DNA of 64,000 nt, from assembly GCA_029262795.1 (NCBI GenBank), contig JAJCYT010000031.1, positions 186,001-250,000 on the forward strand, written 5' to 3'. Within the stretch, counting starts at the first letter, position 1, and each line of letters begins with the position of its first letter. The translations under genes and the position numbers were made by a program. The DNA comes from Candidatus Fraserbacteria bacterium. GTDB lineage: Bacteria > Bipolaricaulota > Bipolaricaulia > RBG-16-55-9 > JAJCYT01. This document shows, piece by piece, positions 60,201-64,000 of this stretch. Under the pieces are notes generated by a model. That model searched no databases. It saw only the letters and a program-made list of their open reading frames with translations, and was not told the DNA's origin.

Positions 60201-61979
60201 TTAATTCCAGCTCCATTCCCATGGGTTGAAGAAGATGGTTTTGGTCAAAGGTGTTTCCTGACCATAGTTCTGCAAACCATTCTTAAACGTTACAACCTGG
60301 GTTCGTTCGTACAATGGGATGATTGGCAATTCGTCCAACACGATGCGCTGCATCTCTTCAACAATGGCAGCACGATCAGCGGTGTCGAAAGCACTTTCAG
60401 CCTGAATGATCAGATCGGTCAGTTCAGGAATGTTGATGCCACCCACGTTGTTGCCACCAAAGCTGCTGTCTGCGTTGGAGACCAAGCGGCCATCCAGCTG
60501 ACGAGCCAATGGATCAAATGGGGACTGACCCAAACCAGCGGCTTCAGCAAACTCAAACACACCAGACCAAGAGCACTGGGAAGCAAACTGGATGAATGGG
60601 CCAGAGAAGACCACGGAACCAGGCTGAGAAATAATTCTCATCTGGATGCCCACATCACGCAAGCTGCTTTCCAAGATAGCCTGTGTGTCCTGGCGGAACT
60701 GAGCTGGCGTAGCAACGTGATCGAGGAAGAATTCAACCAAGCGACCATCATCGGTGCGGCGATCCAAAATGCCGTTACCGTTGCTGTCTTCCCAGCCGAG
60801 GTCGGCCAACAAGGCGCGAGCGGCGTCTGGGTTAAATGGCCATGCTTCTTGCGTTTCAGGCAAGAAGCCGGTGTCGCCAGCCACCACGAAGGAGGTGGAA
60901 ATAATGGAACCTGGGAACACCAAACCATGCAATTCTTCACGGTTGATGGCTTGAATCAAAGCCTGGCGTGTGCGTTTGTCACCCAAGAGCAAATCCTGAG
61001 CGTCCAAGCATTCTGGATGCAAGTTCACGTTCAAATGTTCAATGAAACCAGAAGCGGTGACTTTAACAGTGTAAGCGCCATCGGACTGAGCTTCGAGTTC
61101 GGCAGGATCCACACCAGCCAAAGCGATGTCGTCAGAAGCATCCAAGGTGCCGTTGATGATGTTAGCAATCAACGTGTTTTGGTCAACGATGAACTGAACC
61201 TGAACGCTGTCCAAACCTGGTACGCCCAACACAAAGTTGTCATTGCGAGCTGTGCGCATGAACTGCGTTGGCTGCCACTGGTCCATGGCGAAAGCGCCAC
61301 TGACCACGGTTGGGCCCTGAGCGGCGGTTGCAGGATCAGCACCGATGAACTGCGCGGTGATGATGTCTACAGCGTTGCCAGAATCTGCTTCGGCAGCAGC
61401 CACAGCTGCATCAAAGATAGGTTCCCAAACGTGCTTAGGTGCAATGTCGTAGAAGCGGGCCAAACCAACCTGACCACCAGGACTGGTGGCAAACAAGTTA
61501 GGCGTGTTATACACGATGGTGAAGCTCTTGCTGTCTGTTGCAATAATTTCTTCAACGGTGCCGGAAACAGCCGTGGAAGAAACAGGAATCAAAGGATGGG
61601 TCTGGACTGCAAAAGTGAACAAAACATCATCGGTGGTGATGTCTGTGCCATCAGACCACTGAGCGTTTGCACGAAGGGTCCAGTCCACTTCTTGGCGGAA
61701 GTCGCCGCCATCAACAGAACCGGTGATGCGCACGCCACCATTGGCCTGCGTTGGAATGCTGTCAGCCAAACCAGGCAGCAAATCACCATTATTATCAAAG
61801 TAAGACAAACCTAAGAAAAACAAGGACAAGGCGTTTTCTTTGGTATCAGCAGAACCTTCCCACGGATTCAAATTATCTGGTTCCTGTGTGGCGCCAACAA
61901 TAAGGCTGTTGTCTTCGGGACCAGCAAAGGCATTGAATACCAGCAGGACTGCCAGCATACCTAGAACAAACTTTCGCAT
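60201..61979 (-). CDS. Peptide ABC transporter substrate-binding protein, DppA/OppA family
   Basis: 592 residues, with signal peptide MRKFVLGMLAVLLVFNAFAG and GGAGG just before the ATG. SBP family 5 fold: LIVGATQEPDNLNPWEGSAD, WTLRANAQWSDGTDITTDDV, AFNPDAARALLADLGWED, and LPIIPLYERTQVVTFKNG near the C-terminus. It binds oligopeptides or similar ligands in the periplasm. First gene of the dppABC group; the ATPase genes are missing. A promoter lies at 62084-62113. Confidence 0.93.
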   Translation of the reverse strand: MRKFVLGMLAVLLVFNAFAGPEDNSLIVGATQEPDNLNPWEGSADTKENALSLFFLGLSYFDNNGDLLPGLADSIPTQANGGVRITGSVDGGDFRQEVDWTLRANAQWSDGTDITTDDVLFTFAVQTHPLIPVSSTAVSGTVEEIIATDSKSFTIVYNTPNLFATSPGGQVGLARFYDIAPKHVWEPIFDAAVAAAEADSGNAVDIITAQFIGADPATAAQGPTVVSGAFAMDQWQPTQFMRTARNDNFVLGVPGLDSVQVQFIVDQNTLIANIINGTLDASDDIALAGVDPAELEAQSDGAYTVKVTASGFIEHLNVNLHPECLDAQDLLLGDKRTRQALIQAINREELHGLVFPGSIISTSFVVAGDTGFLPETQEAWPFNPDAARALLADLGWEDSNGNGILDRRTDDGRLVEFFLDHVATPAQFRQDTQAILESSLRDVGIQMRIISQPGSVVFSGPFIQFASQCSWSGVFEFAEAAGLGQSPFDPLARQLDGRLVSNADSSFGGNNVGGINIPELTDLIIQAESAFDTADRAAIVEEMQRIVLDELPIIPLYERTQVVTFKNGLQNYGQETPLTKTIFFNPWEWSWN

Positions 61980-62083
61980 ATTTTTCCTCCCAGAGAAATA
62001 AAAAGTTTTTTGGGGTAGATTGGTTGAAGCCCGACACGTAATCCGCTAGATAACCTCCAGACTAAATGAGGTCATTTTTGACT

Positions 62084-62113
62084 ATTTTAGCTCCTTATGT
62101 GTATATAGTGCAA
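62084..62113 (-). promoter_or_regulatory. Probable promoter of dppABC
   Basis: On the minus strand -35 TTGCAC (62113-62108), 18-bp spacer, -10 TAAAAT (62089-62084). It leaves a leader of about 100 bases before the dppA ATG. Confidence 0.6.
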
Positions 62114-62243
62114 GTTGAGAACACTTTTTCAGAATTGTGAAAGCGCAAAAATATAAGTCCAACACCCCTTTGGGAATTTGATGAAAGAACGCGGTTTTGT
62201 TTTTTACAACCTATTTAAACATTATATGAACCGATTTTGATAG

Positions 62244-62271
62244 TTTGACACCTTTTGTTTGACACCTTTTG
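62244..62271 (+). repeat. Tandem 14-bp direct repeat
   Basis: Two exact, adjacent copies of TTTGACACCTTTTG (62244-62257 and 62258-62271), each containing TTGACA. They lie just upstream of the putative promoter of the structured RNA and could be duplicated -35 or regulator sites. Confidence 0.9.
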
Positions 62272-62284
62272 ATTTCAAAAAATG

Positions 62285-62313
62285 TTCAACAAATTTTAGA
62301 CAAAAAATTTAAT
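62285..62313 (+). promoter_or_regulatory. Putative promoter of the structured RNA
   Basis: -35 TTCAAC (62285-62290), 17-bp spacer, -10 TTTAAT (62308-62313). The expected start at about 62320 coincides with the first base of the first long helix. Confidence 0.5.
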
Positions 62314-62319
62314 TGGCGA

Positions 62320-62716
62320 GGAAGAGTGGGTTGCTTAAAGCGGCTTTAACCAGAAACGGGAAAGCGCTGCTTTTTGGGAATTTGGCAACCCACTCTTCAT
62401 GTGTCTCGACCAAGGTGTATAAGGTCTCACCACCATAGTATTCCCCTATACACCACTCGGGGAGGAGGCCCTACAAAAGGGATTTAAAACCTCCCTGAAA
62501 GAGGATGGAGGTTTTAGAAACGACCATCCCTTCTAGATAAAATAAAAAATTTGTCAAAACTAGATGGGCATAGGTTAGGATGATTTTGCAATGGACACAA
62601 CAGACGCTCTGTGCCCTATCGCTCTATCATGTGAATCATACGGACCTAAACTAGCCCAATCTAGTTTTGGTTTCCTAAAGCACAAAAGGGGTGACCGTAT
62701 ATCACCCCTTTTGTGA
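62320..62716 (+). ncRNA. Candidate large structured non-coding RNA (about 400 nt)
   Basis: Successive perfect helices. H1: 14 bp, 62321-62334 with 62385-62398, enclosing two small hairpins. H2: GGTGTATA/TATACACC, 62414-62421 with 62447-62454. H3: AAGGGAT/ATCCCTT (62477-62483, 62526-62532) around AAAACCTCC/GGAGGTTTT (62486-62494, 62507-62515). H4: a rod closed by AAAACTAGAT/ATCTAGTTTT (62556-62565, 62659-62668), continuing with GGGC/GCCC, TAG/CTA, TTAGG/CCTAA, ATGATT/AATCAT and the ACAGA/TCTGT tip (62600-62612). H5: the terminal hairpin. No RNase P, tmRNA or SRP core was recognised. Function unknown. Confidence 0.6.
62681..62715. terminator. 14-bp bidirectional terminator-like hairpin
   Basis: CACAAAAGGGGTGA (62681-62694) pairs exactly with TCACCCCTTTTGTG (62702-62715). 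Counting GGGGTGA/TCACCCC as the stem, TTTTG follows on both strands. It bounds the structured RNA on its right side. Confidence 0.75.
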
Positions 62717-63158
62717 CATTAAGTTAATAATTGTATCTGTTTACCTCACGTTATTGCAATCACCCAAGTAATCACATTTTAACCTATGATAACCTCAATT
62801 TGACATGGTATACTAACAAATTTCACAAGTGAAAACGCTATAAGTTAAATAGGATCGACATTTTTGCTTTATTTGTCTGGTTTTGTTTTAATCAAATTTT
62901 AATATGTGCCATATCGAAAATATACAAATGTCTAGTTCTACTGTCACTTAAACAGGCATTTGAACAAAAAATAAGGAAGTGAGTGTGAGGTGTTTTTGAT
63001 TAATTTTTGTCGAGAGTATATGGCTTCCCCCAGTTAATTTATTTTGCGTTCTCTAGCTTCTCTCAGTTATTCTGTTTACCTTCTATAGTTTCATCACAGT
63101 AAAATATGCGGGGTACAGAAAGGAAATGCGTGTACCTCCATCTAAACTTGGAGAAAAT

Positions 63159-64000
63159 ATGACACTTGAAATTCAGCCAACAATAAAAAATCCTAACCTC
63201 GAACTGGAATTGTCTTCCGACAAGATTCGCTACATGGTGCAGCAGGCTGTGGAACATATTGTTGCACACCTTGAACAGGTTGCTGAAATGCCTGCCATGA
63301 GCAATGAAGGCGGGGCTGAGTTGTCTCATCGCCTAAAAGAAGCGATGCCGGAGCAGGGCACTGGAATTGAAACCATTTTGGAAGAATTTTTTAATGACAT
63401 CGTGCCATGCAGCTTTAACACTGCTGGCCCAGGGCACATGGCTTACATTCCAGGGGGCGGCATTGTTCATTCTGCCATTGGAGATTTGATTGCCAATGCG
63501 GTCAATCGCTATGTGGGCATCTGGCTTGGTGCGCCTGGTATGGTGCAGCTTGAGACCAACGTGATTCGCTGGTTCTGCGACATCATGGGACTTCCTAAAG
63601 ATGCGTTGGGCATTTTGACCACGGGTGGCTCGATGGCCAATTTCTCGGCGATTGTTGCAGCCCGCAAAGATAAGTTGCCTGAAAATTTTCTCAAAGGCAC
63701 AGTTTATGTCTCTGATCAAGTGCATCATTCCATCACCAAATCAGCAACCTTAGCGGGTTTCCCAGAAGATAACGTACGGTCTATTCCATCAGATGAATTG
63801 GGACGAATGAGATTGGATGGCCTGGAAGTGGGTATTGCCTCAGACCTTCACGCAGGATTCCAACCGTTCATGGTGGTGGGCAGCGCTGGCACGACCAACA
63901 CAGGGGCTGTGGATGATTTACAAGGATTGGCAAAAATTGCACAGGATAAAAATCTATGGTTTCACATTGATGGGGCTTACGGGGCTTTTTTCATGTTGAC
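63159..64000 (+). CDS. PLP-dependent group II decarboxylase (aromatic-L-amino-acid/glutamate type), N-terminal part
   Basis: About 280 residues are present and the frame runs off the right edge. Pyridoxal-dependent decarboxylase features: FFNDIVPCSFNTAGPGHMAY, GIWLGAPGMVQLETNVIRWF, GILTTGGSMANFSAIVAARK, SDQVHHSITKSA (His stacking on PLP), GSAGTTNTGAVDD and WFHIDGAYGAFF (the Asp that contacts the PLP nitrogen). The PLP lysine lies beyond the window. The ATG at 63159 has TTGGAG upstream; an in-frame ATG at 63126 with AAAGGA close by is an alternative and would add 11 residues. Substrate unknown. Confidence 0.92.
   Translation, partial: MTLEIQPTIKNPNLELELSSDKIRYMVQQAVEHIVAHLEQVAEMPAMSNEGGAELSHRLKEAMPEQGTGIETILEEFFNDIVPCSFNTAGPGHMAYIPGGGIVHSAIGDLIANAVNRYVGIWLGAPGMVQLETNVIRWFCDIMGLPKDALGILTTGGSMANFSAIVAARKDKLPENFLKGTVYVSDQVHHSITKSATLAGFPEDNVRSIPSDELGRMRLDGLEVGIASDLHAGFQPFMVVGSAGTTNTGAVDDLQGLAKIAQDKNLWFHIDGAYGAFFML

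Larger units (their letters stand above)
61980..63158. other. 1.18-kb gene-free interval
   Basis: The longest non-coding stretch of the window. It contains the dppA leader and promoter (to 62113), AT-rich sequence with a tandem 14-bp repeat (62244-62271), the structured RNA candidate (62320-62716) and about 440 AT-rich bases before the decarboxylase. In that last part only an extended -10 (TGGTATACT, 62806-62814) and TTTCACAAGTGAAA (about 62819-62832) stand out. Confidence 0.75.

Noticed and set aside
60063-61814. 583-codon open frame on the plus strand opposite dppA
   Set aside because: It lies wholly antisense to a clear binding-protein gene. Its product is His/Gln/Val-rich with no family likeness, as expected from the reverse frame of a biased coding sequence, and it has no ribosome site.
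62320-62716. RNase P RNA identity for the large structured element
   Set aside because: The 5' GAGGAAGAG faintly recalls the conserved region I, but it is paired in a 14-bp hairpin. The ACAGAA-type region V and the P4 pairing are missing.

Overview
The window looks like chromosomal DNA from a free-living, Gram-negative-type heterotroph. Support comes from the many signal peptides and lipoprotein lipoboxes, a type I glutamine synthetase with a DLYDLPPEE adenylylation-type loop, periplasmic binding-protein ABC systems, and several large secreted beta-sandwich proteins ending in FlgD-like domains with cohesin- and dockerin-like segments. That secretome is common in little-cultivated bacterial lineages, but nothing here places the organism taxonomically. 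Base composition is even, and no insertion sequence, integrase, phage gene or CRISPR array was found.

Layout. 1-9990: a broken-off hypothetical gene, a GH43-type beta-propeller, a MerR regulator, an orphan YgiT-type zinc-finger protein, a secreted FlgD-domain protein, an astacin protease with a dockerin-like tail, a degenerate PLD-like protein and a vitamin-K-carboxylase-like membrane protein. 10000-19500: galE, a lyxose isomerase, a VWA-subtilase, two single-domain cyclic-nucleotide-binding proteins, a DUF4384/PKD protein and a lipase. 19600-29400: remains of a Gfo/Idh/MocA oxidoreductase, a CDP-alcohol transferase with a membrane MutS-like ATPase, a beta-helix protein, a sigma-70 factor, tex and tatD. 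29450-38060: tRNA-Leu, a cohesin/dockerin protein, two CAT-anticodon tRNAs, a WecA-like transferase, holB, a PC4-type protein, a PKD/FN3 lipoprotein and gatB. 38060-46300: a structured intergenic RNA candidate, an Rcp1-type regulator with its kinase, Crp and Lrp regulators, glnA, nadE, a GDPD and a CAP lipoprotein. 46400-58050: the aapJQMP amino-acid transporter, a YbdK-type ligase, cutA, a bicupin, uvrB, glutaminyl cyclase and a GNAT. 58050-64000: dppABC without ATPases, a 1.2-kb gene-free interval and the start of a PLP decarboxylase.

How parts work together. Nitrogen uptake and assimilation recurs: the aap operon, Lrp beside glnA, nadE and the dpp genes. In both transporter operons a stem-loop follows the binding-protein gene, which should make that protein more abundant than its permeases. 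An exact TTGAT-N4-ATCAA (FNR-type) box precedes the kinase/response-regulator pair, next to a Crp-family gene.

The most novel material is non-coding. The interval 62244-62715 carries a promoter-like element, four successive long-range helical domains and a terminal 14-bp hairpin, which together look like a roughly 400-nt structured RNA. A second structured element with a T-arm-like hairpin lies at 38191-38377. Smaller candidates are at 24702-24787 and in the aap leader. A dispersed hairpin repeat (about six copies) marks several intergenic regions.
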